Assembly (NCBI RefSeq): GCF_014489535.1 | Contig: NZ_CP060783.1 | Location: 4,671,501-4,735,500 of the forward strand | From: Diaphorobacter aerolatus | GTDB lineage: Bacteria > Pseudomonadota > Gammaproteobacteria > Burkholderiales > Burkholderiaceae_C | Reading direction: 5' to 3' | DNA length: 64,000 nucleotides | Part shown: piece after piece, positions 1 through 8,630 of the stretch | Position numbering within the stretch: position 1 is the first letter of the stretch | Layout: each line of letters begins with the position of its first letter | The notes under the pieces: model-generated | The model's input: only the letters and a program-made list of their open reading frames with translations | The model's database searches: none | What the model was told of the DNA's origin: nothing | Program-made: the position numbers and the translations under genes

Positions 1-657
1 CTTGCCGGGCTGGTTTTGGTGGTGGCCCGAACGGATGTGCAGGCAGGAGCCAAAGGGATTTCCATCTTCGCGGTGGAGACCGAGGGACTCGCTGGATACC
101 GCGTGGGACGTGTGCTCGACAAGATCGGCATGAAGGCGCAGGACACCTCGGAGCTGTTCTTTGATGACGTGCGCGTTCCTGCGGACTGTCTGCTCGGTGG
201 ACAGGAGGGCAAGGGCTTTTATCAGCTGATGTCCGATCTCTCGTTCGAGCGCTTGCTGATCGGTGTGAATTCACTCGCGATGATGGAGGGTGCCTACGAG
301 GCCACGCTGAAATACGTGCGCGAGCGGCAGGCGTTTGGAAAGGCGATTGCGGAGTTTCAGAACACACGCTTCAAGCTGGCCGAGATGGCCACGCAGATTC
401 GGGTGGGCCGCGCCTTCATCGACCAATGCATCGAACTTCAGTTGCGCGGCGAACTGGATGCGACGACGGCGTCGATGGCGAAGCTCTGGGCGTCGGAGGC
501 GCTTGGCCGCTGCGTCGATGAATGCGTGCAGTTGTTCGGCGGCTACGGCTACATGAACGAGTATCTGATCGGTCGCATGTACGTCGATACCCGCATACAG
601 CGCATCTACGGCGGCACGAGCGAGATCATGAAGGAGGTCATCGCGCGGGCCATGTGA
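1..657 (+). CDS. Acyl-CoA dehydrogenase, C-terminal part (5' end outside window)
   Basis: The frame is open from base 1, so the N-terminal FAD/substrate half lies upstream; about 218 C-terminal residues are present. Seen: the helical C-terminal domain with RERQAFGK, the LFGGYGYMNEY stretch and the closing IYGGTSEIMKEVIARAM. Acyl-CoA dehydrogenases oxidise acyl-CoA to trans-2-enoyl-CoA, passing electrons from FAD to ETF. The closing motif has IYGGTSEI where short/medium-chain enzymes have IYEGT with the catalytic Glu. This resembles the long-chain/isovaleryl type, in which the base sits in an earlier helix (inference). The gene ends 9 bp from the convergent LuxR-type regulator. Substrate cannot be told from this fragment. 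Confidence 0.93.
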   Translation, partial: LAGLVLVVARTDVQAGAKGISIFAVETEGLAGYRVGRVLDKIGMKAQDTSELFFDDVRVPADCLLGGQEGKGFYQLMSDLSFERLLIGVNSLAMMEGAYEATLKYVRERQAFGKAIAEFQNTRFKLAEMATQIRVGRAFIDQCIELQLRGELDATTASMAKLWASEALGRCVDECVQLFGGYGYMNEYLIGRMYVDTRIQRIYGGTSEIMKEVIARAM

Positions 658-666
658 GGCCGTGGT

Positions 667-3333
667 TCAGAGGATGAGCCGCAGCCTTCGTGCAAGCGCC
701 ACGGCCTGGGTGCGGCTCGTGGCGTTCAGCTTGGTGTTGATGTGGCGAAGGTGGGTGCGCACCGTGGTGTCGGCGACCACCAGCTTTTCCGCGATGGCGT
801 TGTTGGAATAGCCTTCGGCGAGAAGTTGCAGCACATGAAGCTCCTTGCGCGTGAGCGGCTCGGCCAGCGGGGTGGGCGTGTCCTGCAGCGCATCGGGTTC
901 GGCGCTGATCTGCGCATCCGCACGAATCTGCGCGAGGTATTCCGTGAAGATCGGATCGTTGTCGGAACTGTCGTGCTCCAGCGTGCGGGCGAGATAGCTG
1001 CACAACAGCGGCTTGATCCACGGAACCTCTTCGAGCACCAGGCGCACGAAGCCTTCGCGACAGGCGATGTGCAGCAGGGCATCGATGCGCTGAAGCGCCT
1101 CCTGATGATGACCGGCGCGGTGCTCGGCCATGGCCTGGATCAGGCGCAGCTTGAGCGCGCGACGCTGGCGACCGTGACGCTCCGCCTCCGCAGCACGGCT
1201 TGAGGCCTCGATCAGCGCGCCGGCAGCGTCACCAAAGCAGGCGTTCCAGCGCAGTTGCGCGAGTGCCGGGTATTCGATGTCCTGCGCCAGCAGGCGGGAG
1301 TTCTGCAGGTCACGTGGCTGCGTGATCATGGCCGCGCGGTTCAGTTCCTCGTGGGCACTCTGGCTGTTTCCCTGCTGCATGTAGATGCGTGCGCGCTCCA
1401 GGTGCGAAGCGGATATCAGGCGCGGAAGATGGCGCACATGCCCGAGATGCTCCAGCTCCATCAGCGAATGCAGTGCGGCGTCCACGTCGCCCGCTTGAAA
1501 GGCCAGGCGAGCGCGCAGCGAGTGCCCAAGGATCATGTGATCGGGAAGTCCCACATCGCGCGCCATCGGCAGGTAGATGTTGAGCAGGTGATCGGCCTTG
1601 TCGAGCTTGTTGGCCTCGTACATCGCAAACGCGTGCAGTACGCCAGCCCATGCGTTGCCGTGGCTTTGGTTGAAGGTGGCGAGATGCGTGGCCTCGACCG
1701 CGATGCGAAAACGGGCCGAGGCCTGACGCATGCGACCTTCGAACAAATCCAGAATGCCTTCGAGGGACTCTGCATACATGCGGTTGAAGGCGCTCCCACC
1801 GAAGCGCGAACGCGCCATGTCGAGCAGCTTTCGCGATTCCTCCGGCACGCCCAGGATGGAGGAAATGTTCGCCATCAAGTTGAGCAGCGCGCTGTCGGCG
1901 AACGGCAGGTCGGAGGGGAGCGCGGCAAGCGCTCGCATGCCGAATGCATGTGCATCGGCGTAGCGGTCCAGCAATGCGAGCAGCATGGCCCGTAGCGAGA
2001 GGTAGGCAGATGATCCTTCCGCCGTGACTTCAGGCTCCTGCATGGGATCGCTCAAACCCATTTGCGACAGCGTCTCCAGCGGGCCACGCGTAAAGCAGTT
2101 GGCCCAGAGTGAGAGATGCCATAGCCGTGGATGCATCAGCAGCAACCCGGCGTCCAGGCTCTGGAACCAGCGGTCGAGCAGGCGCAGTCGGCCTTGCTCC
2201 TGGAACGATTCCGCATGCATCGACAGCAGCGTGATCGCGCGTTGCTGATCGTTGGCGAGCACCGCATGATCGATGGCTGGGACCGGCCTGCGCTCGGCCT
2301 CGTAGGCCAGCGACGCGCCCAGATGCAGGGCTTGCGCGGCGTTGGCGCCGCGCTGCTCAAGCCGCGCGCGCAGAAAAGATGCGAACAGGCTGTGGTAGCG
2401 CCAGGTCGGCGGATCATTGCCCACGCGGGCCAGGAACACGCCGCGCGTGGACAGATGTTCCAGCATCGCGGCGCAGTCGATGTCGGGGCACAGTGCGGCA
2501 CAGATCGGTGCGGTCAGGTGCCGCAGCACGCTGGTGCGCAACAGGAATTCGCGCACTTCGGGCGATTCATGGGCCAGCACGTCTTCGGCCAGATAGTCCA
2601 CAAGCGCCTGATCCGATCCCGAAAACCGTTCGGCGAGCGTGACTGCCGCGTCCGGCCGGTGCTGGAGCGCCAGCGATGCCAGCCACAATCCCGTGGCCCA
2701 GCCCTCGCATCGCTCGTGAAGCGTGAGCATGGCGTGCTCGGGCAAGGTGGCCAACTGGTTGCGTAGAAAACTGCGGGTCTCGTCGATACTGAATCGCAAC
2801 TGCGGTGGCCCGACTTCGATCAGCTGGCCGCGTGCGCGCAATCGTCCGAACCCGAGATCGGGCCAACTGCGGCAACCCACGACGATCTGGCCACCACGTG
2901 GCAGGCGTTCGATCAACTCGCGCAGCAGTCCGAGCACCGCCGGGCTGCGCAGCGCGTCGAGTTCGTCCATGAAAAAGGTGAAGCCGCTCGGATGCATAGC
3001 GATGCCGTCAACCGCCTCCAGGGGGCCGTAGGGGTGCGACGTGGCGATACCGGTGCGCACCATCATTTCGCCGAGATAGTGCACGAAGCGCGAGAGATCG
3101 TTGTCCTGCGAGTCCAGCGTGAGCCATGCCACTGACTGGCCTTGCGCCTCGAGGCTGCGGTAGTACTGCATCATGGCCGTGCTCTTGCCGAACCCCGCCG
3201 GAGCCCGCACCAGCACCACGCGCGCACTGCTGTGCGTGCCTCCCAGCCCAGCGGGCTGACGCATTACCTGATGGGGCGTGGTCGCTGGCGGCGTGAGCTT
3301 GGTGTCGAGGTGAGGAATGCGGGAAGACGTCAT
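667..3333 (-). CDS. Large ATP-binding LuxR-family (MalT/LAL-type) transcriptional regulator
   Basis: An 888-residue protein with a P-loop near the N terminus (APAGFGKST, about residues 44-52) and a Walker B-like FTFFMDELD at about 118-126. A long helical, repeat-like middle follows, and the last ~65 residues form a LuxR-type helix-turn-helix (LTRKELHVLQLLAEGYSNNAIAEKL, then TVRTHLRHINTKL). This layout and size are typical of LAL regulators such as MalT, where an inducer and ATP drive oligomerisation and activation. It is convergent with the acyl-CoA dehydrogenase and lies downstream, on the same strand, of an ABC receptor gene (150 bp gap). By position it may control acyl-CoA or solute-uptake genes, but no operator was recognised. 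Confidence 0.92.
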   Translation of the reverse strand: MTSSRIPHLDTKLTPPATTPHQVMRQPAGLGGTHSSARVVLVRAPAGFGKSTAMMQYYRSLEAQGQSVAWLTLDSQDNDLSRFVHYLGEMMVRTGIATSHPYGPLEAVDGIAMHPSGFTFFMDELDALRSPAVLGLLRELIERLPRGGQIVVGCRSWPDLGFGRLRARGQLIEVGPPQLRFSIDETRSFLRNQLATLPEHAMLTLHERCEGWATGLWLASLALQHRPDAAVTLAERFSGSDQALVDYLAEDVLAHESPEVREFLLRTSVLRHLTAPICAALCPDIDCAAMLEHLSTRGVFLARVGNDPPTWRYHSLFASFLRARLEQRGANAAQALHLGASLAYEAERRPVPAIDHAVLANDQQRAITLLSMHAESFQEQGRLRLLDRWFQSLDAGLLLMHPRLWHLSLWANCFTRGPLETLSQMGLSDPMQEPEVTAEGSSAYLSLRAMLLALLDRYADAHAFGMRALAALPSDLPFADSALLNLMANISSILGVPEESRKLLDMARSRFGGSAFNRMYAESLEGILDLFEGRMRQASARFRIAVEATHLATFNQSHGNAWAGVLHAFAMYEANKLDKADHLLNIYLPMARDVGLPDHMILGHSLRARLAFQAGDVDAALHSLMELEHLGHVRHLPRLISASHLERARIYMQQGNSQSAHEELNRAAMITQPRDLQNSRLLAQDIEYPALAQLRWNACFGDAAGALIEASSRAAEAERHGRQRRALKLRLIQAMAEHRAGHHQEALQRIDALLHIACREGFVRLVLEEVPWIKPLLCSYLARTLEHDSSDNDPIFTEYLAQIRADAQISAEPDALQDTPTPLAEPLTRKELHVLQLLAEGYSNNAIAEKLVVADTTVRTHLRHINTKLNATSRTQAVALARRLRLIL

Positions 3334-3433
3334 GGAGAGCGGTAACGAAACGGCTTGATCGCAGTTTAAGCGAGGGGCTGTTCACGCCGGTCCCTACGCC
3401 CGCCTCGCCGTGAGTCCTTTGGACAACGGCAAA

Positions 3434-3463
3434 CGCCGCATGCCCAGGCTGGGACATGCGGCG
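3434..3463 (-). terminator. Hairpin terminator after the receptor gene
   Basis: A perfect 9-bp stem (3434-3442 with 3455-3463) enclosing a 12-nt loop lies 20 bp beyond the stop of the receptor gene on the minus strand. It is followed there by a short T-rich tract (TTTGCCGTTGT). It separates the receptor from the LuxR-type gene. Confidence 0.6.
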
Positions 3464-3483
3464 CGGCGCAGTGAAAGAGCGGA

Positions 3484-4710
3484 CTACTTCTTCACGAGCT
3501 TGCAGGTGCTTTGCTCGATGGGGCGAAACGCCTTGCTTGCGGGGATGACTGCCTTGAGTTTGTAGTAGTCCCAGGGCTTCGTCGATTCTTCGGGAGTCTT
3601 CACTTCGTAGAGGTACATGTCGTGCACCATGCGGCCATCGTCGCGGATCTGGCCGTTCTGCGCGAACACGTCATTGACCGGAAGCTTCTTCATGGCTGCC
3701 ACGGTGGCTTTGGCTTCGTCCGTGCCTGCCGCCTGAACGCCCTTGAGGTAGTGGAGCACGGCGGAGTAGGTGCCAACCTGAACAATGGTGGGCATCTTCT
3801 TGCGCTGATCGAAGAATCGCTGGGCCCAGGCACGCGATGTGTCGTTGCGATCCCAGTAGAAGCCGTCCGTCAGAAACAATCCTTTGGCGGTCTTGAGGCC
3901 AAGCGCATGGATGTCCGTGATGTGAATGAGCGATGCGGCCAGCACCTGCTTGGGCGTGACGCCGAATTCGGCGGTCTGCTTGATCAGGTTGGCGGTGTCG
4001 CCTGCGGCGTTGGCCAGACCGATCACGTCGGCCTTGGAGGCTTGCGCCTGCACGATCTGCGAGGAGAAGTCGCCGGCACCCAGCGGGTGTTTGGACGAGC
4101 CCAGCACCGTGCCGCCTGCTCCCTTGATGGCTTCCTCGAAACCGCTGCGCAGCGCCTTGCCGCCCGCGTAGTCGGCTTCGATGAAATACCAGGTCTTCTT
4201 GCCGGATTCCGTGATCGCGCGGGCCGTGCCCTGACCCTGCGAATACTCGTCGTAGGCCCAGTGAATCGTGGTCTCGTTGCAGTCGTCGTTGGTGATGCGC
4301 AGCGAGGCTGGGCCGGTGGGGATGACGACCTTGTTTTTCTCGGCGGCCAGATTCATCACGGCCAGCGTGACGGCCGATGAAGGCAGGTCGGTGATCATGT
4401 CCACGCCCTCGCGGTCGAACCAGGTGCGTGCGATGGATGCGCCGACGTCGGGCTTGAGCTGCATGTCAGCGGACAGCAGCTTGACCTTGAAGTTCGGCTT
4501 GTTCTGCGCGACGAAGTCATCGATTGCCATCTGCGCGGCAAGCACGGAACCTCTGCCGCTCGCGTCCGAGTACACGCCCGAGAGATCGGTCAGCACCCCG
4601 ATGCGAACCTCGCCATCGGAAACGCCTTGGGCAGCAGCGTGGCTTGCGGCTCCGGCCAGCAGCATTGCGGCGGTCAGCGCGCGAAAAGGGGAAAGGGTGG
4701 AACCCGGCAT
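3484..4710 (-). CDS. ABC transporter periplasmic substrate-binding protein (branched-chain/Peripla_BP_6 type)
   Basis: About 408 residues with a Sec signal peptide (hydrophobic ALTAAMLLAGAASHAAAQ, cleavage expected after AQ), then the receptor fold beginning GEVRIGVLTDLSGVYSDASG. Family members bind amino acids, amides or aromatic/carboxylic acids for Liv-type ABC importers. A longer in-frame start exists at 4746, but ATG 4710 is preferred because GGAGA lies at correct spacing and the signal peptide follows at once. No permease or ATPase gene is adjacent, so it is an orphan receptor here. The ligand is unknown; Comamonadaceae carry many such paralogues. Confidence 0.9.
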   Translation of the reverse strand: MPGSTLSPFRALTAAMLLAGAASHAAAQGVSDGEVRIGVLTDLSGVYSDASGRGSVLAAQMAIDDFVAQNKPNFKVKLLSADMQLKPDVGASIARTWFDREGVDMITDLPSSAVTLAVMNLAAEKNKVVIPTGPASLRITNDDCNETTIHWAYDEYSQGQGTARAITESGKKTWYFIEADYAGGKALRSGFEEAIKGAGGTVLGSSKHPLGAGDFSSQIVQAQASKADVIGLANAAGDTANLIKQTAEFGVTPKQVLAASLIHITDIHALGLKTAKGLFLTDGFYWDRNDTSRAWAQRFFDQRKKMPTIVQVGTYSAVLHYLKGVQAAGTDEAKATVAAMKKLPVNDVFAQNGQIRDDGRMVHDMYLYEVKTPEESTKPWDYYKLKAVIPASKAFRPIEQSTCKLVKK

Positions 4711-4900
4711 GCGTTTGTCTCCTGCATTGTTGAAGTGGCTGAACAAGCGGCCTGAACCTGCGCCTGTCTATCTATCTGTCAGCCATTGTTCAACACGCAT
4801 GTGCGACGAGTGAATCGTCTTATCGGACGATCTTGCAGTGCGAGGGCTACGCATTTACCCGAATGGGCCGAGACGGGCAGGTCGGCGAATCGAAGGCGAA

Positions 4901-5356
4901 CTATTTCTGCGGCCGCACTTCATCCACCAGCGCCCTGAATTCATCGATGTCTTCAAAGCTGCGGTAGACGCTTGCGAAGCGGATGTAGGCGACCTTGTCG
5001 AGTTTCTTCAATTCGCGCATGACCAGTTCACCCAGGCGTGCCGAGAGTATTTCGCGCTGGCCCAGATTGAGCAACTTTTCCTCGATGCGTTCGATGGCGT
5101 TGTCGATCTGCTCGGTGCTCACCGGGCGCTTGCGCAGCGCGAGCTTGAATGAGCCGTGCAGCTTCTGGTGATCGAACTCCACGCGGCGACCGTCCTTCTT
5201 GACGATGGTGGGGAAGTTGACTTCGGGGCGTTCGTAGGTGGTGAAACGCTTGTCGCACGCGCCGCAGCGGCGGCGGCGGCGGATGAAATCCCCATCTTCG
5301 GATACGCGGGTCTCAGCCACCTGGGTGTCCGGGTGTCCGCAGAAGGGGCATTTCAT
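4901..5356 (-). CDS. nrdR: Transcriptional repressor NrdR
   Basis: 151 residues, the usual NrdR length. Cysteines C3/C6 and C31/C34 form the N-terminal zinc ribbon (CPFCG...CGAC), followed by the ATP-cone domain (about 49-139). NrdR senses (d)ATP through the cone and represses ribonucleotide reductase operons by binding NrdR boxes. It lies 30 bp downstream of glyA on the same strand, a common betaproteobacterial arrangement, so it is probably co-transcribed from the glyA promoter. No nrd genes are in the window, so its targets are elsewhere. Confidence 0.97.
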   Translation of the reverse strand: MKCPFCGHPDTQVAETRVSEDGDFIRRRRRCGACDKRFTTYERPEVNFPTIVKKDGRRVEFDHQKLHGSFKLALRKRPVSTEQIDNAIERIEEKLLNLGQREILSARLGELVMRELKKLDKVAYIRFASVYRSFEDIDEFRALVDEVRPQK

Positions 5357-5386
5357 GTCAGTGGCCTGGCGTTGCCGTGCGAATGA

Positions 5387-6631
5387 TCAACGGTAGACCG
5401 GGAAGCGCGACGTGAGTGCGTGGACCTTCTCGCGCACCGCGGCGATGTTGGCCTCGTCACGCGGGTTGTCCAGCACGTCGGCGATCAGGTTGGCCGTGAT
5501 GCGGGCTTCTTCTTCCTTGAAGCCGCGCGTGGTCATGGCGGGCGAGCCGATGCGGACGCCGCTGGTGACCATGGGCTTTTCCGGATCGTTGGGGATCGCG
5601 TTCTTGTTGATGGTCATGTGGGCCGCGCCCAGCACGGCCTCGGCTTCCTTGCCGGTGATGCCCTTGGCGCGCAGGTCCACGAGCATCAGGTGGCTTTGCG
5701 TGCCGCCGCTCACGATGCGCAGGCCGCGTTGGGTGAGGGTTTCGGCGATCACCTTGGCGTTCAGCTTCACCTGCTTCGCGTAGTCCTTGAACTCGGGCGA
5801 GAGCGCTTCCTTGAATGCGACTGCCTTGGCCGCAATCACGTGCATCAGCGGGCCGCCTTGCAGGCCGGGGAATACGGCGCTGTTGATGGCCTTTTCATGT
5901 TCGGCCTTCATCAGGATCACGCCGCCACGTGGGCCGCGCAGGCTCTTGTGGGTAGTGGTGGTGACGACGTCGGCATGCGGGACCGGGTTGGGGTACTGGC
6001 CACCGGCGATCAGGCCGGCGTAGTGGGCCATGTCCACCATGAAGATCGCGCCGATTTCCTTGGCGACCTTGGCGAAGCGGGCGAAGTCGATTTCGAGCGA
6101 ATAGGCGCTGGCCCCGGCCACGATCAGCTTGGGTTTGTGCTCGCGGGCGAGCGCTTCCATCTTGTCGTAGTCGATCTCTTCCTTCTCGTTCAGGCCGTAG
6201 GACACCACGTTGAACCACTTGCCGGACATGTTCAGCGGCATGCCGTGCGTGAGGTGACCGCCTTCGGCCAAGCTCATGCCCATGATGGTGTCGCCGGGCT
6301 TGAGGAAGGCGAGGAACACCGCCTCATTGGCCGATGCGCCGCAGTGCGGCTGCACGTTGGCGGCGTCCGCGCCGAACAGTTCCTTGATGCGGTCGATTGC
6401 CAGCTTTTCGGCGATGTCCACGAACTCGCAGCCGCCGTAGTAGCGCTTGCCGGGATAGCCTTCGGCGTACTTGTTGGTGAGTTGCGTGCCCTGCGCCCAC
6501 ATGGCGGCCGGTGAAGCGTAGTTCTCGCTGGCGATCAGCTCGATGTGCTGTTCCTGGCGCTGGTTTTCGGCCTGAATGGCGGCGAAAAGTTCGGGGTCGG
6601 TCTGTTCGACAAGAATGTTGCGTTGATACAT
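5387..6631 (-). CDS. glyA: Serine hydroxymethyltransferase
   Basis: A 414-residue PLP enzyme interconverting serine and glycine while charging tetrahydrofolate with a one-carbon unit, in the cytosol. Seen: the substrate loop ELIASENYAS (31-40), the NKYAEGYPGKRYYGG segment (53-67), and the PLP-lysine motif TTTTHKSLRGPRGG with Lys229. Length is normal for bacterial GlyA. The leader (6632-6866) carries a ZTP riboswitch, so expression should rise when the purine intermediate ZMP/ZTP signals folate one-carbon shortage. nrdR follows in the same transcription unit. Confidence 0.98.
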   Translation of the reverse strand: MYQRNILVEQTDPELFAAIQAENQRQEQHIELIASENYASPAAMWAQGTQLTNKYAEGYPGKRYYGGCEFVDIAEKLAIDRIKELFGADAANVQPHCGASANEAVFLAFLKPGDTIMGMSLAEGGHLTHGMPLNMSGKWFNVVSYGLNEKEEIDYDKMEALAREHKPKLIVAGASAYSLEIDFARFAKVAKEIGAIFMVDMAHYAGLIAGGQYPNPVPHADVVTTTTHKSLRGPRGGVILMKAEHEKAINSAVFPGLQGGPLMHVIAAKAVAFKEALSPEFKDYAKQVKLNAKVIAETLTQRGLRIVSGGTQSHLMLVDLRAKGITGKEAEAVLGAAHMTINKNAIPNDPEKPMVTSGVRIGSPAMTTRGFKEEEARITANLIADVLDNPRDEANIAAVREKVHALTSRFPVYR

Positions 6632-6682
6632 GGATGGCAGTCCTCAGCATTGGAAGTCCCTTGCGCCGAACGACGACAAGAG

Positions 6683-6866
6683 CTGCCCAGGCGAACGGCT
6701 GAACACAGCAGGCTCACAACACTGATCGATCATCGATCGACACATAGGCCCGTGCGGCACGCTTCCCCGTGGTTTGCAGGAGGGAATCACCTCCTGGCAT
6801 ATTCCACGTCAGCGGCGGGACATTGCGTGTTTGCAATCTGCCCGCGCCTATCGCCAGTCGCGTACT
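6683..6866 (-). ncRNA. ZTP (pfl-type) riboswitch in the glyA leader
   Basis: Read on the minus strand, the leader shows the conserved blocks of the pfl/ZTP motif in order. The 5' element CGCGACTGGCGATAGGCG lies at 6862-6845. A large hairpin with GACGTGGAATATGCC follows, then AACCACGGGGAAGCGTGCC near 6775-6755. The 3' subdomain GCCGTTCGCCTGGGCA is at 6699-6684. Known: these riboswitches bind ZMP/ZTP and activate one-carbon/purine genes including glyA. The call rests on recognising the motif by eye; exact ends and the expression platform (6632-6682) are inferred. Confidence 0.85.
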
Positions 6867-6871
6867 CCGCT

Positions 6872-6877
6872 AGTGTA
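6872..6877 (-). promoter_or_regulatory. Likely -10 element of the glyA promoter
   Basis: TACACT on the minus strand sits a few bases before the riboswitch 5' element, placing transcription start right at the aptamer. No strong -35 is visible upstream, so the assignment rests mainly on position. Confidence 0.45.
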
Positions 6878-6905
6878 ACTGACGCGGACGCCGCTGAACG
6901 CGATG

Positions 6906-7822
6906 TCAGTGGTTCAACATGGCCACTTTTTCGGCGCTCTGGGCAGGAGCTTCGGACTCGATGGCTGCGGGGAGGTTCGCCGGTATGGGCGTAGAAGGCG
7001 TATCGGCGGCAGGTGCCGTGGCCTTGGTGGACAGCATCGGCGACTGCGCCGGTGCGGGCTTGGGGCGGGAATCGGTGCGGGCGTCACAGCCGTGGTGGGT
7101 ATGTTCTGGCCGTTGGCGACCTGACGCAGGCGGAAGTGCTCGGACAGCACCTTGGTGGCGTATCCGCCATCATCGGGCAGGTTGGCAGCGCCGACGTAGT
7201 AGCGCAGGCCGCCCTCGAGCGAACCGGCACGTGCAATGCACTCCTGGAGCACCTTGACGCCCACGCGCATATTGGTCACCGGGTCGAACGCGGCGTGATT
7301 GCCGCCGAAATCGTCGTACTTGTCGTTGTGCACACGGGTCATCACCTGCATCAGGCCCTGTGCGCCGACTGCGCTTTGTGCAAACGGATTGAAGCTGGAT
7401 TCGATGGCCATGATGGCCAGGATCAGGGTCGGGTCGAGCTTGGTGCGCGAGCCGATGGAGTAGGCCTCCGACACCAGCGCCGCAATCGGCTCCGGCGCGA
7501 CGCGGTATTTCTTGCTCAGCCAGTACGCAACCTTGGCCTGCTCGCGTGGCAAGTCCTTGGGATTGGTCGCGGTGGCGCGATCCACGGCGCCGGGCTCGAT
7601 GGGCGAGCCGATGGCCGCGACATGGCGCTCGTAGAGCCAGGCGCGAAGGTGGTCTTCTCCCATGTTGCGCAAATCAGGACGTGCTGCCAGCGTGATGCAC
7701 ACGAATGCGACGCTCAGACCGATGAGGGCGAAGCTGCTATGGGTCAGCTCCATGAAACCGTCGGCGACGTCTGAAGCAAAGGTACGAATGCCCGCGAGCA
7801 CTGATGATCCTGAAGCTGTCAC
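6906..7822 (-). CDS. Lytic transglycosylase (SLT domain), C-terminal tail frameshifted
   Basis: An envelope protein with a membrane-spanning N-terminal segment (SSFALIGLSVAFVCITLAA) and a soluble lytic transglycosylase domain. The catalytic Glu is in AIMAIESSFNP (about residue 141), followed by SAVGAQGLMQVM and a YYVGAA segment. It would cleave peptidoglycan glycan strands to anhydro-muropeptides. GTG 7822 is chosen because AAAGGAAAG lies just upstream; an ATG at 7867 has no such site. Near 7055-7070 (a GGGGCGGG run) the reading frame slips into Arg/Pro-rich nonsense. Restoring one base gives a Pro/Ala-rich tail ending ...SAEKVAMLNH at 6906, total about 305 aa. The uncorrected frame stops at 6914. 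Confidence 0.85.
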
Positions 7823-8003
7823 AAGCTTTCCTTTCTCTAGTTGAAGAATGATTCCTGAGTCAAGCAACCGGCGTCGTCATCACGCACGGTTCTTACCAGG
7901 CTTCTTCGCCTGGATGGGGTCAAGTTCCGGGTCTGGCTCGCCTACCTGGGTGTGTAGATGAGGAAAGACGAACTGACTAAAGCCGAAATGGCAGCAGGGG
8001 GGC

Positions 8004-8028
8004 GGGTTGGGGTAAACCCGTTTTTTTA
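8004..8028 (+). terminator. Rho-independent terminator-like hairpin
   Basis: The stem CGGGTT (8004-8009) pairs with AACCCG (8016-8021) and seven T follow (8022-8028). No recognised plus-strand gene precedes it. It may end a short unannotated RNA or be a leftover. Confidence 0.5.
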
Positions 8029-8462
8029 GTGAATGGCGGATTCTAGGAGTTCCCTAAATTCTAGGTCAATACTAAAAAAACTATTTGTTAGAATTTAATT
8101 GTCTAACAACGACTGTGTATTTCATCAGTTTTTCGTATTTGCGGGCTTCCCAGCCGAAAATGTTGCCGCTCGCAACGATCCGAGAAAGTTGTTGTAAAAA
8201 GAAACTTTCAATCGTCATGTAGATTTGATTGAGAGAAAAACATGGCAATTCCGATGCTGAAGGCGTAGATTCAAGTTGCCTGCTTGATGCAGTGCATCGC
8301 TGAAAGGATCAGCGTTTTGCCTGAGACGCGGCACGCAGTGCCACCCGGGTAAAACCAGTCCAGAAGGCACCTTTGAGAGCAATCTCTTGCTCTCCGCCAC
8401 GGGGACGCAACTCTCCCCAGATGGCGAAACTGATGGCAAGGACCGTTGTGTCAGCCATCGAA

Positions 8463-8500
8463 CCCGGTGATCGGTTACGCTGATCACCGGGCTTATTTGT
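8463..8500. terminator. Perfect 10-bp hairpin, terminator-like
   Basis: CCCGGTGATC (8463-8472) and GATCACCGGG (8482-8491) pair perfectly around a 9-nt loop, followed on the plus strand by CTTATTTGTTT. The U-tract is imperfect, so the function is uncertain. Confidence 0.45.
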
Positions 8501-8630
8501 TTGTGGGCCGCACCGGCGCATCTGCCAGCCCTGCATCAAGGTGGCCACAGCATTTTTGCGCTTGTTTACAAAACAAGAGTGCCAATTTCTGATGCAATCA
8601 CGATATGACCTCTGAGAGCACCGCCCAAGC

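Larger units (their letters stand above)
7823..8630. other. Long AT-rich intergenic region with hairpins, no certain gene
   Basis: About 800 bp between divergent genes (lytic transglycosylase and the DUF748 protein). It holds a stem CGGGTT/AACCCG followed by seven T (8004-8028, plus strand) and a strongly AT-rich stretch around 8040-8130. There is also a perfect 10-bp stem (8463-8472 with 8482-8491) before a T-rich tract. A 49-codon minus-strand reading frame (8309-8458) is discussed under findings. Promoters for both flanking genes should lie here but none is clear. Confidence 0.5.

Noticed and set aside
7958..8030. A 23-codon frame ending in the T-run of a hairpin
   Set aside because: Too short, no ribosome site, and its end is the terminator-like structure itself.
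8300..8460. Glycine or c-di-GMP riboswitch resemblance (CTCAGGCAAAA on the minus strand, GGGGACGCAA on the plus strand)
   Set aside because: Only isolated blocks match; the other conserved elements and a fitting downstream gene are missing.
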